In this document: piece by piece, positions 1-9,132 of the stretch
Position numbering within the stretch: position 1 is the first letter of the stretch
Layout: each line of letters opens with the position of its first letter
NCBI RefSeq assembly: GCF_009380215.1
Contig: NZ_WHUG01000011.1
Span: forward strand, 62,001 to 126,000
DNA from: Rugamonas aquatica
GTDB lineage: Bacteria; Pseudomonadota; Gammaproteobacteria; Burkholderiales; Burkholderiaceae_D
Direction of reading: 5' to 3'
Length of the DNA stretch: 64,000 nt
Position numbers and translations under genes: made by a program
The notes under the pieces: generated by a model
Seen by the model: the letters and a program-made list of their open reading frames with translations, nothing else
Told to the model about the DNA's origin: nothing
The model's database searches: none

Positions 1-1481
1 CGGCGCTGGCCCAGGTGCGCGAAGCGCGCGACCCGGCCGCCGCGCGCGCCGTGCTCGACAGCCTGCAGGACAGCTTCCCCGACTACGCCTGGATCGGCAT
101 CGCCGGCCAGGACGGCAAGGTGTTCGCCTCCGCCCACGGCTTGCTGGAAAACGCCGACGTCAGCGCGCGCCCGTGGTTCAAGGCCGGCCAGGGCGGCTTG
201 CGCACCATCGACTATCATCCCGCACTGCTGCTCGGCAAACTGCTGCCGCAGGCGGCCGACCCGTGGCGCTTCATCGACGTGGCGGCGCCGGTGCGGCGCG
301 CCGACGGCCAGCCGTGGGGCGTGCTGGGCGTGCACATGAGCTGGAACTGGGCGCGCCGCCTGGCGCGCAATCTGCTCACACCGGCGCTGCGCGAATACGG
401 CGCTGAAATCCTGGTGGTGCGCAACGACGCCACCGTCCTGCTGGGGCCGGTGGGCATGGAGGAAAAGAAACTCAACACCAACAGCCTGCAACTGGCGCAG
501 GCCGGCCAGACCGGCGCCATCCGCGAGACCTGGCCGGACGGCAAGGTCTACCTGACCGGCTACAGCCAGACCGGGCAGAGCGGCGACACCGCCACCCTGC
601 AATGGTCGGTGCTGGTGCGGCAGCCGGAGCAGGTGGCGATGGCCGCCTCGCGCCAGCTGGAGCAGTTGATATTGTGGCTGAGCGTGGCTGCGGGCGCGGC
701 GATGGCGCTGGTCGCCGCCTTCCTGGCGCGCCGGCTGACGCGGCCGATGGACAGGCTGAGCCGCACCATCGAACAGCGCGCCAAGGCCGTCGAAGAGGGC
801 CAGCCGCTGCCGGAAGTGCCGGCGATCGACGGCTTCCGCGAAGCGCAGGTATTGTCGCGGGCGATGCGGGACATGGTGCACAGCGAAGCGCGCCACGTGG
901 ACCTGCTGCAAACCATGAACGAACAACTGGAAAGCACGGTGGCCCGGCGCACCGCCGAGCTGGAGCAGCTGGTCATGCGCGACGTGCTGACCGGGCTGCC
1001 GAACCGGCGCGCGCTGATGCAGGCGCTGCCCGCGGCGATGGCGCGCGTGACCCGCATGCGCCAGCCGTGCGCGGTGCTGTTCCTCGACCTGGATGGATTC
1101 AAGAACGTCAACGACACCCACGGGCATGAGGAAGGCGACGAGCTGCTGCGCCAGTTCGGCCAGCGCATCGTCGGCGCCGTGCGGCGCACCGACACCGTGG
1201 CGCGGCTGGCCGGCGATGAGTTCGTCGCGATCCTGGAAAACCTCAGCGACGCGGCCGCGGCGGAAGAGATGGGCCGCAAGATAATGCCGCTACTGCGCGA
1301 GCCGTTCGTGCTGAAGACCGCCACCGTCAACCTGAGCGCCAGCATCGGCATCGCCATCCACCAGCCGGGCGACGCCGAAGACCTGGACGCGCTGCTGGCC
1401 CGCGCCGACCGCGCCATGTACGAAGCCAAGCGCGGCGGCAAGAACAATGTCGTCATGGCGGCTGCCGCCGCGCCGGTTTAG
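1..1481 (+). CDS. Membrane diguanylate cyclase (sensor-HAMP-GGDEF), 5' truncated by window edge
   Basis: Makes the second messenger cyclic di-GMP from two GTP. The reading frame is open to the left edge, so the N-terminus (probably a first membrane helix) lies outside; the GTG at 15 is only the first visible start-like codon. Numbering from that GTG: an extracytoplasmic Cache-like sensor to about residue 210, a hydrophobic helix at about 217-240, a HAMP segment to about 295, then a GGDEF domain starting near DVLTGLPNRR. The catalytic signature is AGDEF (residues 399-403), an accepted active variant. An RxxD motif (R390-D393), five residues upstream, is the product-inhibition I-site. The stop overlaps the convergent isomerase stop by four bases. 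Ligand unknown; catalytic activity is inferred from the intact motif. Confidence 0.9.
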   Translation, partial: ALAQVREARDPAAARAVLDSLQDSFPDYAWIGIAGQDGKVFASAHGLLENADVSARPWFKAGQGGLRTIDYHPALLLGKLLPQAADPWRFIDVAAPVRRADGQPWGVLGVHMSWNWARRLARNLLTPALREYGAEILVVRNDATVLLGPVGMEEKKLNTNSLQLAQAGQTGAIRETWPDGKVYLTGYSQTGQSGDTATLQWSVLVRQPEQVAMAASRQLEQLILWLSVAAGAAMALVAAFLARRLTRPMDRLSRTIEQRAKAVEEGQPLPEVPAIDGFREAQVLSRAMRDMVHSEARHVDLLQTMNEQLESTVARRTAELEQLVMRDVLTGLPNRRALMQALPAAMARVTRMRQPCAVLFLDLDGFKNVNDTHGHEEGDELLRQFGQRIVGAVRRTDTVARLAGDEFVAILENLSDAAAAEEMGRKIMPLLREPFVLKTATVNLSASIGIAIHQPGDAEDLDALLARADRAMYEAKRGGKNNVVMAAAAAPV

Positions 1482-2293
1482 TCCTTGAACGTCGGCGGCC
1501 GCTTGCTCATGCCGGACATCATCGCTTCCTGCAGGTCGGCCGACATCAGCATGGCGGCGTTCCAGGTGGCGTTGTAGTTGAGGCCGTCTGCTACCGTGTG
1601 ATCGCGGGCGTAGGTGATCATTTCCTTCACGCCGCGGATCGCCAGCGGCGCCTTGGCGGCGATCTCGGCGGCGATCGCGTGCACGCCCTCGCGCAGCGCT
1701 TCCGGCGTGTCGAACACGCGATTGACCAGGCGGATCTCTTTGGCCTCGGCAGCATCGACCTTGCGCGCCGTGTAGGCCAGTTCGCGCGCCATGCCGTCGC
1801 CGATCAGTTTGGGCAGGCGTTGCAAGGTGCCCACGTCGGCCGTCATGCCGATATCGATTTCCTTGATGGTGAACCAGGCGTCGGCCGAGCAGTAGCGCAT
1901 GTCGGCACAGGTGATCAGGTCGATGCCGCCGCCGACACAGGCGCCGTGCACGGCCGCCAGCACCGGCTTGCGGCAGCGCTCCAGGCTGGTCAGGGTGTCC
2001 TGCAGGTCGAGGATCACGCGGCGCAGCTTCTCGCGCGTGCGGCCGTCGCAATCGTCGTGGATCTGCGCGCCCAGGCCCATCATCATTTGCAGGTCGATGC
2101 CGGATGTGAAGGCCTTGCCCTCCCCTTCCAGCACCGCCACGCGGATCTCCGGCGTGGCGTCGATGTACTGGAACACGCTGCGGATATCGTTCCACATCGC
2201 CAGGTTCATCGCGTTCAGTTTCTCCGGGCGGTTCAGACGCACGGTGGCGATATGGTTTTCAACGCTGAGGGTGACGGTTTCAAAGCTGGGCAT
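1478..2293 (-). CDS. Crotonase family protein, probable delta(3,5)-delta(2,4)-dienoyl-CoA isomerase
   Basis: 271-residue single-domain crotonase. The sequence around the active site resembles ECH1 rather than plain enoyl-CoA hydratase: Asp125 in GGGIDL, Glu145 in KEIDIG and Asp153 in TADVGTLQRLP sit at exactly the spacing of the rat ECH1 catalytic acids Asp176, Glu196 and Asp204 (constant offset of 51). The oxyanion-hole segment is FTSGIDL. ECH1-type enzymes shift 3,5-dienoyl-CoA to 2,4-dienoyl-CoA so that unsaturated fatty acids with odd-numbered double bonds can enter beta-oxidation. No other beta-oxidation gene is adjacent, so the gene looks monocistronic. An ordinary hydratase cannot be fully excluded, but the three acids argue for isomerase activity. 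Confidence 0.85.
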   Translation of the reverse strand: MPSFETVTLSVENHIATVRLNRPEKLNAMNLAMWNDIRSVFQYIDATPEIRVAVLEGEGKAFTSGIDLQMMMGLGAQIHDDCDGRTREKLRRVILDLQDTLTSLERCRKPVLAAVHGACVGGGIDLITCADMRYCSADAWFTIKEIDIGMTADVGTLQRLPKLIGDGMARELAYTARKVDAAEAKEIRLVNRVFDTPEALREGVHAIAAEIAAKAPLAIRGVKEMITYARDHTVADGLNYNATWNAAMLMSADLQEAMMSGMSKRPPTFKD

Positions 2294-2372
2294 CGGGGTC
2301 TCCTGTTATGGTTCGCTCAAGAATACCCCAGGTGGGGCGGCCGCAACAACAGGCCGGCCGCCCCGACGTGCG

Positions 2373-3926
2373 TTACTGCGGCGGATACGTCACGGTCAGC
2401 GTGTAGCTGGACGCGGTGTAGCCGTTCAGCAGTACATAGGCATTGCCGGCGGCCGTGTACGACACGCTGCAATTCTCGGTGCTGGTCGGGCCGTCGGACT
2501 TGCAGTCGTAGCTGGTGGTGGTCGGCGTGCCGGCCTTGCGCACGTACAGGTCGGTGTCGCCGCTGCCGCTGAGCGCGGCCTTGAAGCTGCCGTTGGCCGC
2601 CACCTTGTACGGACCGTAGGCACGGGTCTGGCCCTTGGTCAGCGTGCCGGTGAAGGTCTCGGTGTGGTCGCCCGGCGGCGTCACGCCGGCGCCGTCGCTG
2701 CCCAGCTCGACAGCGTAAGCCAGTGCCATGCGCGCGAACTTCAGCGCGTGGTCGGCCTGGTTGCCGGTGTTGGCGTAGGTGTCGTTGGCGGTGTGGATGT
2801 AGGGATCATCCTCGCCCATCGCCGCCTCGAACGGCATCGACGACCAGTAGCCGGCCGAGGTCCACGACGCATGGTCCGAGCAGGCGTAGCCGCATTTGTC
2901 GTAGCCGATTTTCAAGGTCGGCAGATAGGTCGTGATCAGATTGCCGACGAAGGTGTTCTGCGCATTATCGGTGTAGTCGGTGTACAGGTAGATGTCGTTG
3001 ACCGAGCCCTTGTAGTTGGTCATGTCGAGCTGCATCACGCCGACCACGTTGACGTTGTTGGCCTTGTGGTTCTGGGCGATGTCCTGCGAGCCGCGCAGGC
3101 CCACTTCCTCGGCGGCGTAGCCGATCAGCTTGATGGTGCGGCGCGGCTTGTAGCCGCTGGCCACCATCACCCGCAACACCTCGGTCAGGCTGGCGATGCC
3201 GGAAGCGTCGTCGTCGGCGCCGGGCGCCTTGGTGGTCTCGCTGGTGCCGGACTGGTTGATCGAGTCGAGGTGGCCGCCCAGCACCACCACTTCGTTCGGA
3301 TTGTCGGTGCCGGTGATGGTCAGGATCACCGATTTCTGCGGCCACGATGCGTGCGTGTATTGGGTCACGGCGATGTCGCTGCGGCCGGCGGCCATCGTGG
3401 TCCAGCGCTGCTTGAGCCAGTTGGACGCGTTGACGCCGTTGTTGGTGGTGTAGTAGCGGTTGGCGTAGGACGACATGTCGACGATGGTCTGGCCGATGTT
3501 ACTGGCCTGCATCTGGCTCAGCATGGGATTGACCACGCTTTGCTGGTCGATCACGTACGACGGCCGGATGGCGGCCAGTTGCGCGCTGCGGGCCTGGTCC
3601 TTGGCCGGCGACAGCGCGGCCAGGCCGGCCGCCTCGCTGGCATGGAACATGAAGCCACCGCAGCGGCGCAGCTTCTGGTGCACGGCGGCCGACAGCGACA
3701 GCATCTGCTGCTCGTCGACCTCGACCAGGTGCAGCTTTTCCTGCCCCGCCGAAGCGGCAAACGTGGCGCGGCTCTCGCGCGCCTGCACCTGCGGCGCCAC
3801 CTTTTGCAACTGGGCATAGGCGGCGTCGCCGACGCTGATCCAGATCTTGTTGGACTGGGCCAGCGCGGAAGCCGATGCACCGGCGAATAAACCAGCGATC
3901 AGCACAGCAATGATGCGTGTTGTCAT
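2373..3926 (-). CDS. Secreted M28 zinc aminopeptidase with C-terminal PPC domain
   Basis: 517-residue exported di-zinc leucyl aminopeptidase of the Aeromonas/Vibrio type. The start at 3926 is chosen because it gives a clean signal peptide (hydrophobic stretch ending ASALAQ, about residue 24) and is preceded by AAGGAGAC. A propeptide fills roughly residues 25-120. The mature domain has every expected ligand at a constant offset of 122 from Aeromonas aminopeptidase: His219, Asp239, Glu274, Asp301, His378, with Glu273 as general base. Residues about 420-517 form a pre-peptidase C-terminal (PPC) beta-sandwich, usually removed after secretion. It probably releases N-terminal hydrophobic residues from peptides outside the cell. 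It lies opposite valS with a 200-base shared upstream region. Confidence 0.92.
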   Translation of the reverse strand: MTTRIIAVLIAGLFAGASASALAQSNKIWISVGDAAYAQLQKVAPQVQARESRATFAASAGQEKLHLVEVDEQQMLSLSAAVHQKLRRCGGFMFHASEAAGLAALSPAKDQARSAQLAAIRPSYVIDQQSVVNPMLSQMQASNIGQTIVDMSSYANRYYTTNNGVNASNWLKQRWTTMAAGRSDIAVTQYTHASWPQKSVILTITGTDNPNEVVVLGGHLDSINQSGTSETTKAPGADDDASGIASLTEVLRVMVASGYKPRRTIKLIGYAAEEVGLRGSQDIAQNHKANNVNVVGVMQLDMTNYKGSVNDIYLYTDYTDNAQNTFVGNLITTYLPTLKIGYDKCGYACSDHASWTSAGYWSSMPFEAAMGEDDPYIHTANDTYANTGNQADHALKFARMALAYAVELGSDGAGVTPPGDHTETFTGTLTKGQTRAYGPYKVAANGSFKAALSGSGDTDLYVRKAGTPTTTSYDCKSDGPTSTENCSVSYTAAGNAYVLLNGYTASSYTLTVTYPPQ

Positions 3927-4089
3927 TTCCGTCTCCTTGTCATTAAAACCATTATCGGGGCCGACAACGGTATGCCTTTGACGGAGACGAGTCAAAAAAA
4001 TTCCAGAATTCGACATCCTGGCCGCAAATGTCCAGAGTTTAACAAGCCACCAAGCAGCCTCGAATCTGCGCATGGCTTGCCGCGTCATC

Positions 4090-4095
4090 TATAAT
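4090..4095 (+). promoter_or_regulatory. Candidate -10 box for valS
   Basis: A perfect TATAAT lies 32 bases before the valS ATG. No good -35 sits at the ideal distance; the best match at 4067-4072 has only three of six consensus bases. The sigma-70 assignment is therefore tentative. Confidence 0.45.
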
Positions 4096-4126
4096 GGCTG
4101 TTTTCCCAAATTTAATCAGCCAAATC

Positions 4127-6922
4127 ATGGAATTAGCCAAGTCTTTCGAGCCTGCCGACATTGAACAATTCTGGCGTACCGAGTGGGAACAGCGCGGTTA
4201 CTACACCGCCACCCTCGACGCCGGCAAACCTTCTTTCAGCATCCAGCTGCCGCCGCCGAACGTGACCGGCACCCTGCACATGGGCCATGCCTTCAACCAG
4301 ACCATCATGGACGGCCTGACCCGCTACCATCGCATGCTGGGCCATAACACCGCCTGGATCCCGGGCACCGACCACGCCGGCATCGCCACCCAGATCGTGG
4401 TGGAGCGCCAGCTGGACGCACAGAAAATCTCGCGCCACGACCTCGGCCGCGAAGAGTTCGTCAAGAAAGTCTGGGAATGGAAAGAGAAATCCGGCTCCAC
4501 CATCACCGGCCAGATGCGCCGCCTGGGCGCGTCGCCGGACTGGCAGCGCGAGTACTTCACGATGGACGAGCCGCGCTCGAAAGTCGTCACCGACGTCTTC
4601 GTCCGCCTGCACGAGCAAGGCCTGATCTACCGCGGCAAGCGCCTGGTCAACTGGGATCCGGTGCTGGGCACCGCCGTCTCGGACCTGGAAGTGGTGTCGG
4701 AAGAGGAAGATGGCTCGATGTGGTACATCAAGTACCCGCTGGCCGATGGCAGCGGCACGCTGACCGTCGCCACCACCCGTCCTGAAACCATGCTGGGCGA
4801 CGTCGCCGTGGCGGTGGACCCGACCGACGAGCGCTACCTGCCGCTGGTCGGCAAGATGCTGAAGCTGCCGCTGACCGACCGCGAAATCCCTATCATCGCC
4901 GACGAATACGTCGACAAGGAATTCGGCACCGGCTGCGTCAAGATCACCCCTGCGCACGACCTGAACGACTACGCCGTGGGCCAGCGCCACAAGCTGCCGC
5001 TGCTGACCATCATGACGCTGGAAGCGAAGATCAACGATGAAGCGCCGCAAGCCTATCGCGGCATGGACCGCTTCGTGGCCCGCAAGCAGATCGTCGCCGA
5101 CCTGGACGCGCAAGGCTTGCTGGAACAAGTCAAGCCGCACAAGCTGATGGTGCCGCGCGGCGACCGCACCGGCGTCATCATCGAGCCGATGCTGACCGAC
5201 CAGTGGTTCGTCGCCATGAGCAAGCCGGCGCCGGAAGGCACTTTCTTCCCGGGCAAATCGATCGCCGAAACCGCGCTGGACAAGGTCGCCAACGGCGAGA
5301 TCAAGTTCGTGCCGGAAAACTGGAGCACCACCTACAACCAGTGGCTCAACAACATCCAGGACTGGTGCATCTCGCGCCAGCTGTGGTGGGGCCACCAGAT
5401 CCCGGCCTGGTACGACGACGCCGGCAACATCTTCGTCGCCAAGACCGAAGCCGAAGCGATCGCGCAAGCGGCCGCCAAGGGCGTGACCGGCCCGCTGCGC
5501 CGCGACAACGACGTGCTCGACACGTGGTTCTCGTCCGCGCTGGTGCCGTTCTCCACGCTGGGCTGGCCGGAAGAAACGCCTGATATCAAGGCCTTCCTGC
5601 CGTCGTCGGTGCTGGTCACGGGCTTCGACATCATCTTCTTCTGGGTGGCGCGCATGGTCATGATGACCGCGCACTTCACCGGCAAGGTGCCGTTCGAGAC
5701 CGTGTACGTTCACGGCCTGGTGCGCGATTCGACCGGCCAGAAGATGTCCAAGTCCAAGGGCAATACGCTGGACCCGATCGACCTGATCGACGGCATCGGC
5801 ATCGATGCGCTGGTGGAAAAACGCACCACCGGCCTGATGAACCCGAAAGCGGCCGAGAAGATCGCCAAGGCCACCCGCAAGGAATTCCCGGAAGGTATCG
5901 CCGCCTACGGTACGGACGCGGTGCGCTTCACGATGGCGTCGTACGCCTCGCTGGGCCGCAACATCAACTTCGACCTGGGCCGCGCCGAAGGCTATCGCAA
6001 CTTCTGCAACAAGCTGTGGAACGCCACCCGCTTCGTGCTGATGAACACCGAAGGCAAGGATTGCAGCGCCAGCGTGGCAGATCTGTCGAACGCCGACAAG
6101 TGGATCATCTCGCTGCTGCAAAAAGCCGAGCTGGACGTGGCCAAGGGCTTCGAAGACTACCGCTTCGACAACATCGCCTCGACCATCTACAAGTTCGTCT
6201 GGGACGAGTACTGCGACTGGTATCTGGAAGTGGCCAAGGTCCAGGTACAGAGCGGCACCGAAGGCCAGCAACGCGCCACCCGCCACACGCTGCTGCGCGT
6301 GCTGGAGGTGGTGCTGCGCCTGGCGCATCCGGTCATCCCGTTCGTCACCGAAGCGCTGTGGCAGGCCGTCGCGCCGCTGGCAGGCAAGACCGGCGACTCG
6401 ATCATGACCCAGCCTTACCCGATCGCCAACACCGCCGCCATCGATGAATCGGCCGAGGCGTGGATGCAGCAGCTGAAGGCGCTGACCGACGCGACCCGCA
6501 ACCTGCGCGGCGAAATGCAGCTGGCGCCGTCGCTGCGCGTGCCGCTGATCGTCGAACCGACCAATGCGGCCGACAAGGCGGCGATGGAAGTGTTCGCACC
6601 GTACATCCAGTCGCTGGGCAAGCTGGCCGAAGTGCAGATCGTGGATGCGCTGCCGGAATCGCCGGCCGCCGTGTCCATCGTCGGCACGACCAAGCTGATG
6701 CTGAAGGTGGAGATCGATGTGAAGGCCGAGCGTGAGCGTCTGGCCAAGGAGATCGCCCGCGTTGAAGGCGAGATCAACAAGGCCAACGGCAAGCTGTCGA
6801 ACGAAAGCTTCGTCGCCCGCGCACCGGCCGAGGTGGTGGCGCAGGAGAAGGAACGCGTTGCCAACTTCTCGGCCACGCTGGACAAGATGCGCGAGCAATT
6901 CGCCAAGCTGCCGGCTGCCTGA
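4127..6922 (+). CDS. valS: Valine--tRNA ligase
   Basis: Class Ia aminoacyl-tRNA synthetase that charges tRNA-Val with valine and edits mischarged threonine. The 931-residue form starting MELAKSFEP at 4127 is preferred over the in-frame ATG at 4094, which overlaps the TATAAT box and would add eleven non-conserved residues. HMGH is at residues 51-54 (HIGH signature) and KMSKS at 539-543; the CP1 editing domain lies between them, then the anticodon-binding domain, and the last 65 or so residues form the ValRS C-terminal coiled coil that contacts tRNA. Full length. A rho-independent terminator follows directly. Confidence 0.98.
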   Translation: MELAKSFEPADIEQFWRTEWEQRGYYTATLDAGKPSFSIQLPPPNVTGTLHMGHAFNQTIMDGLTRYHRMLGHNTAWIPGTDHAGIATQIVVERQLDAQKISRHDLGREEFVKKVWEWKEKSGSTITGQMRRLGASPDWQREYFTMDEPRSKVVTDVFVRLHEQGLIYRGKRLVNWDPVLGTAVSDLEVVSEEEDGSMWYIKYPLADGSGTLTVATTRPETMLGDVAVAVDPTDERYLPLVGKMLKLPLTDREIPIIADEYVDKEFGTGCVKITPAHDLNDYAVGQRHKLPLLTIMTLEAKINDEAPQAYRGMDRFVARKQIVADLDAQGLLEQVKPHKLMVPRGDRTGVIIEPMLTDQWFVAMSKPAPEGTFFPGKSIAETALDKVANGEIKFVPENWSTTYNQWLNNIQDWCISRQLWWGHQIPAWYDDAGNIFVAKTEAEAIAQAAAKGVTGPLRRDNDVLDTWFSSALVPFSTLGWPEETPDIKAFLPSSVLVTGFDIIFFWVARMVMMTAHFTGKVPFETVYVHGLVRDSTGQKMSKSKGNTLDPIDLIDGIGIDALVEKRTTGLMNPKAAEKIAKATRKEFPEGIAAYGTDAVRFTMASYASLGRNINFDLGRAEGYRNFCNKLWNATRFVLMNTEGKDCSASVADLSNADKWIISLLQKAELDVAKGFEDYRFDNIASTIYKFVWDEYCDWYLEVAKVQVQSGTEGQQRATRHTLLRVLEVVLRLAHPVIPFVTEALWQAVAPLAGKTGDSIMTQPYPIANTAAIDESAEAWMQQLKALTDATRNLRGEMQLAPSLRVPLIVEPTNAADKAAMEVFAPYIQSLGKLAEVQIVDALPESPAAVSIVGTTKLMLKVEIDVKAERERLAKEIARVEGEINKANGKLSNESFVARAPAEVVAQEKERVANFSATLDKMREQFAKLPAA

Positions 6923-6940
6923 TAAAGCCAACTGCCAAGC

Positions 6941-6977
6941 AAAAAGCCGCACGGTGCAAACCGCGCGGCTTTTTTTT
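6941..6977 (+). terminator. Rho-independent terminator after valS, probably bidirectional
   Basis: A GC-rich stem (GCCGC.CGG paired with CCG.GCGGC, one mismatch) with a short loop is flanked by AAAAA on the left and eight T on the right, so it can stop valS and also the convergent Lrp-family gene. Confidence 0.85.
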
Positions 6978-6978
6978 A

Positions 6979-7404
6979 TCAGCGGTCGATACGCGTGGTC
7001 ATCATGATCGATGTCGTGGTGCGCTCCACGCCATCCAGCGCGCCGATGCGGTCCACCACGCCATCCAGCTCTTCCACCGATGCCGCCTCAACGCCGGCGA
7101 TGAAGTCGTAAATGCCGTTCACCGAATGCAGCGTGCGCACCTGGGCGACGCGGCGCAAGGCCCGCTCAATGGCGGGCGTCAGCTTGGGCGTGGCCGTAAT
7201 CATCACCAGCGCGCGCACCAGCCCCGCCTGATAGTCGGCGCTGGTGCGCACCGTGTAGCCGATCACCACGCCTGAGCGTTCCAGCCGCTCGATTCGGCTT
7301 TGCACCGTCGTGCGCGACATCCCCAGCTTGCGCGCCAGCTCGGTCGTGGTGGCGCGCGCGTTTTCGCGTAGCAGCGCCAGCAGTTGTTGGTCGATCTCGT
7401 CCAT
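6979..7404 (-). CDS. Lrp/AsnC family transcriptional regulator
   Basis: 141 residues: an N-terminal winged helix-turn-helix (about 1-60, starting MDEIDQQLLALLREN, recognition helix near MSRTTVQSRIERL) followed by a RAM/AsnC effector-binding domain (about 65-141). Such proteins form octamers or dimers that sense amino acids. It is divergent from the FAD-dependent oxidoreductase across 123 bases, so that gene and its own promoter are the likely targets. The effector cannot be read from sequence. Confidence 0.92.
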   Translation of the reverse strand: MDEIDQQLLALLRENARATTTELARKLGMSRTTVQSRIERLERSGVVIGYTVRTSADYQAGLVRALVMITATPKLTPAIERALRRVAQVRTLHSVNGIYDFIAGVEAASVEELDGVVDRIGALDGVERTTTSIMMTTRIDR

Positions 7405-7527
7405 GCTTTCCTTTTGCTGAAATATTCGTCATTTTGACAATAATTTTCGCGCAATTCGTCGCCCTGCGCAATGCAATTTGCCGAAGCCGTCCGCACAATG
7501 GAGGTTCTGAGTTCAAGGAGTGATCTG

Positions 7528-9132
7528 ATGCGCGACGTAGTGATTATCGGCGGCGGCCACAACGGCCTGGTGTGTGCCCACTATCTGGCCAAGGCCGGCT
7601 TGAAAGTCACGGTGCTGGAGCGGCGCTCCGTGGTCGGCGGCGCGGCCGTGACGGAGGAATTCCATCCGGGCTTCCGCAACTCCGTGGCCGCGTACACCGT
7701 GTCGCTGCTCAATCCCAAGGTGATCGCCGATCTGGAGCTGGCCAGGCACGGCTTGCGCATCGTCGAGCGCCCGCTGTCGAACTTCCTGCCGCTGGAAGAC
7801 GGCCGCTACCTGAAAATAGGCGCCGGCCAGACCGAGGCCGAAGTGGCGAAGTTCTCCCCACGCGACGCCGGCCGCCTGCAAGCCTACGCCGAGCACCTGG
7901 AAACGGCCGCCGCCCTGCTGCGCGACACCGTGCTGCAAACGCCGCCCAACGTGGTCCAGGGCGGCTGGCTCAGCGCCCTGCCAGAGCTGTTCAAGGCCGG
8001 CAGCCTGGGCAACCGTCTGCGCAAACTGCCCATCGCCACCCAGCGCGAATTGCTCGACCTGTTCACCAAATCGGCCGGCGACTATCTGGACGGCTGGTTC
8101 GACAGCGCGCCGATCAAGGCCGCCTACGGCTTCGACAGCATCGTCGGCAACTACGCCAGTCCGTACACGCCCGGCTCGGCCTACGTGCTGCTGCATCATG
8201 TATTCGGCGAGGTGAACGGCAAGAAAGGCGCGTGGGGCCACGCCATTGGCGGCATGGGCGCGATCACGCAGGCGATGGCGCGCTCGGCCGAGGCCAGCGG
8301 CGTCGAGATCCGCACTGACTGTGGCGTGCGGGAAGTGCTGCTGGATAAGGGCCGCGCCGTGGGCGTCGTCACCGCGCGCGGTGAGCGGCTCGATGCGCGG
8401 GTGGTGGTGTCCAATCTCAATCCGCGCTTGCTGTACACCTCGCTGGTCGACGCGGCCGCCCTGCCCGCCGACTTCCTGCGCCGCATGGAAGGCTGGCGTT
8501 GCGGCTCCGGCACCTTCCGCATGAATGTGGCGCTGTCGGAACTGCCGGATTTCAGCTGCCTGCCCGGCAAGCAGATGGCGGAACACCATGGCAGCGGCAT
8601 CATCATCGCCCCCAGCCTGGACTACATGGAGCGCGCCTATCACGACGCGCGCGCGCTCGGCTGGTCGCGCAAGCCGATTGTGGAGGTGCTGATCCCGTCG
8701 ACGCTGGACCCGACGCTGGCGCCGCCCGGCCAGCATGTCGCCAGCCTGTTCTGCCAGCACGTGGCGCCGCAACTGCCCGACGGCGCCAGCTGGGACGATC
8801 ACCGCGATACCGTGGCCGACCTGATGATAGACACCGTCAACAGCTACGCGCCCAACTTCAAGGCCTCGGTGCTGGGCCGGCAGATCATGAGTCCGCTCGA
8901 CCTGGAGCGCACCTTCGGCCTGGTCGGCGGCGATATCTTCCACGGCGCGCTGGGGCTGGACCAGCTGTTCTCGGCGCGCCCCATGCTGGGCCATGCCGAC
9001 TATCGCGGCCCGATCGCCGGGCTCTACACCTGCGGCGCGGGCACGCATCCGGGCGGCGGCGTGACCGGCGCGCCGGGCCACAACGCCGCACGCGAAGTGC
9101 TGCGCGATTTCAAGCTGAAGAAGTACGCCTGA
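7528..9132 (+). CDS. FAD-dependent oxidoreductase, phytoene-dehydrogenase/PYROXD2-like
   Basis: 534-residue flavoprotein. The start at 7528 is set by CAAGGAG seven bases upstream and by the Rossmann fold beginning at once (DVVIIGGGHNGLVC, then an ERR acidic end at about residue 31-33). The C-terminal FAD-contacting motif is CGAGTHPGGGVTGAPGHNAA. The fold is that of the phytoene desaturase/amine oxidase superfamily, but no carotenoid genes are nearby, and the sequence looks closer to PYROXD2-type proteins of unknown substrate. The divergent Lrp-family gene suggests control by an amino acid or related metabolite. Substrate unknown. Confidence 0.85.
   Translation: MRDVVIIGGGHNGLVCAHYLAKAGLKVTVLERRSVVGGAAVTEEFHPGFRNSVAAYTVSLLNPKVIADLELARHGLRIVERPLSNFLPLEDGRYLKIGAGQTEAEVAKFSPRDAGRLQAYAEHLETAAALLRDTVLQTPPNVVQGGWLSALPELFKAGSLGNRLRKLPIATQRELLDLFTKSAGDYLDGWFDSAPIKAAYGFDSIVGNYASPYTPGSAYVLLHHVFGEVNGKKGAWGHAIGGMGAITQAMARSAEASGVEIRTDCGVREVLLDKGRAVGVVTARGERLDARVVVSNLNPRLLYTSLVDAAALPADFLRRMEGWRCGSGTFRMNVALSELPDFSCLPGKQMAEHHGSGIIIAPSLDYMERAYHDARALGWSRKPIVEVLIPSTLDPTLAPPGQHVASLFCQHVAPQLPDGASWDDHRDTVADLMIDTVNSYAPNFKASVLGRQIMSPLDLERTFGLVGGDIFHGALGLDQLFSARPMLGHADYRGPIAGLYTCGAGTHPGGGVTGAPGHNAAREVLRDFKLKKYA

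Noticed and set aside
1899..3890. Long plus-strand frame opposite the M28 peptidase
   Set aside because: Val/Gly/Arg/His-rich shadow translation without a ribosome-binding site; the opposite strand has complete catalytic residues.
4077..4095. TTGCCG at 4077-4082 as -35 for the valS TATAAT box
   Set aside because: The spacer would be only seven bases, too short for a sigma-70 promoter.
4133..6952. Long open frame on the minus strand opposite valS
   Set aside because: It mirrors the G+C-rich codon bias of valS, has no recognisable domain, and valS itself has all synthetase motifs.
7528..9132. Phytoene desaturase of carotenoid synthesis
   Set aside because: Same superfamily, but no phytoene synthase or other carotenoid genes are nearby and the motifs look PYROXD2-like.
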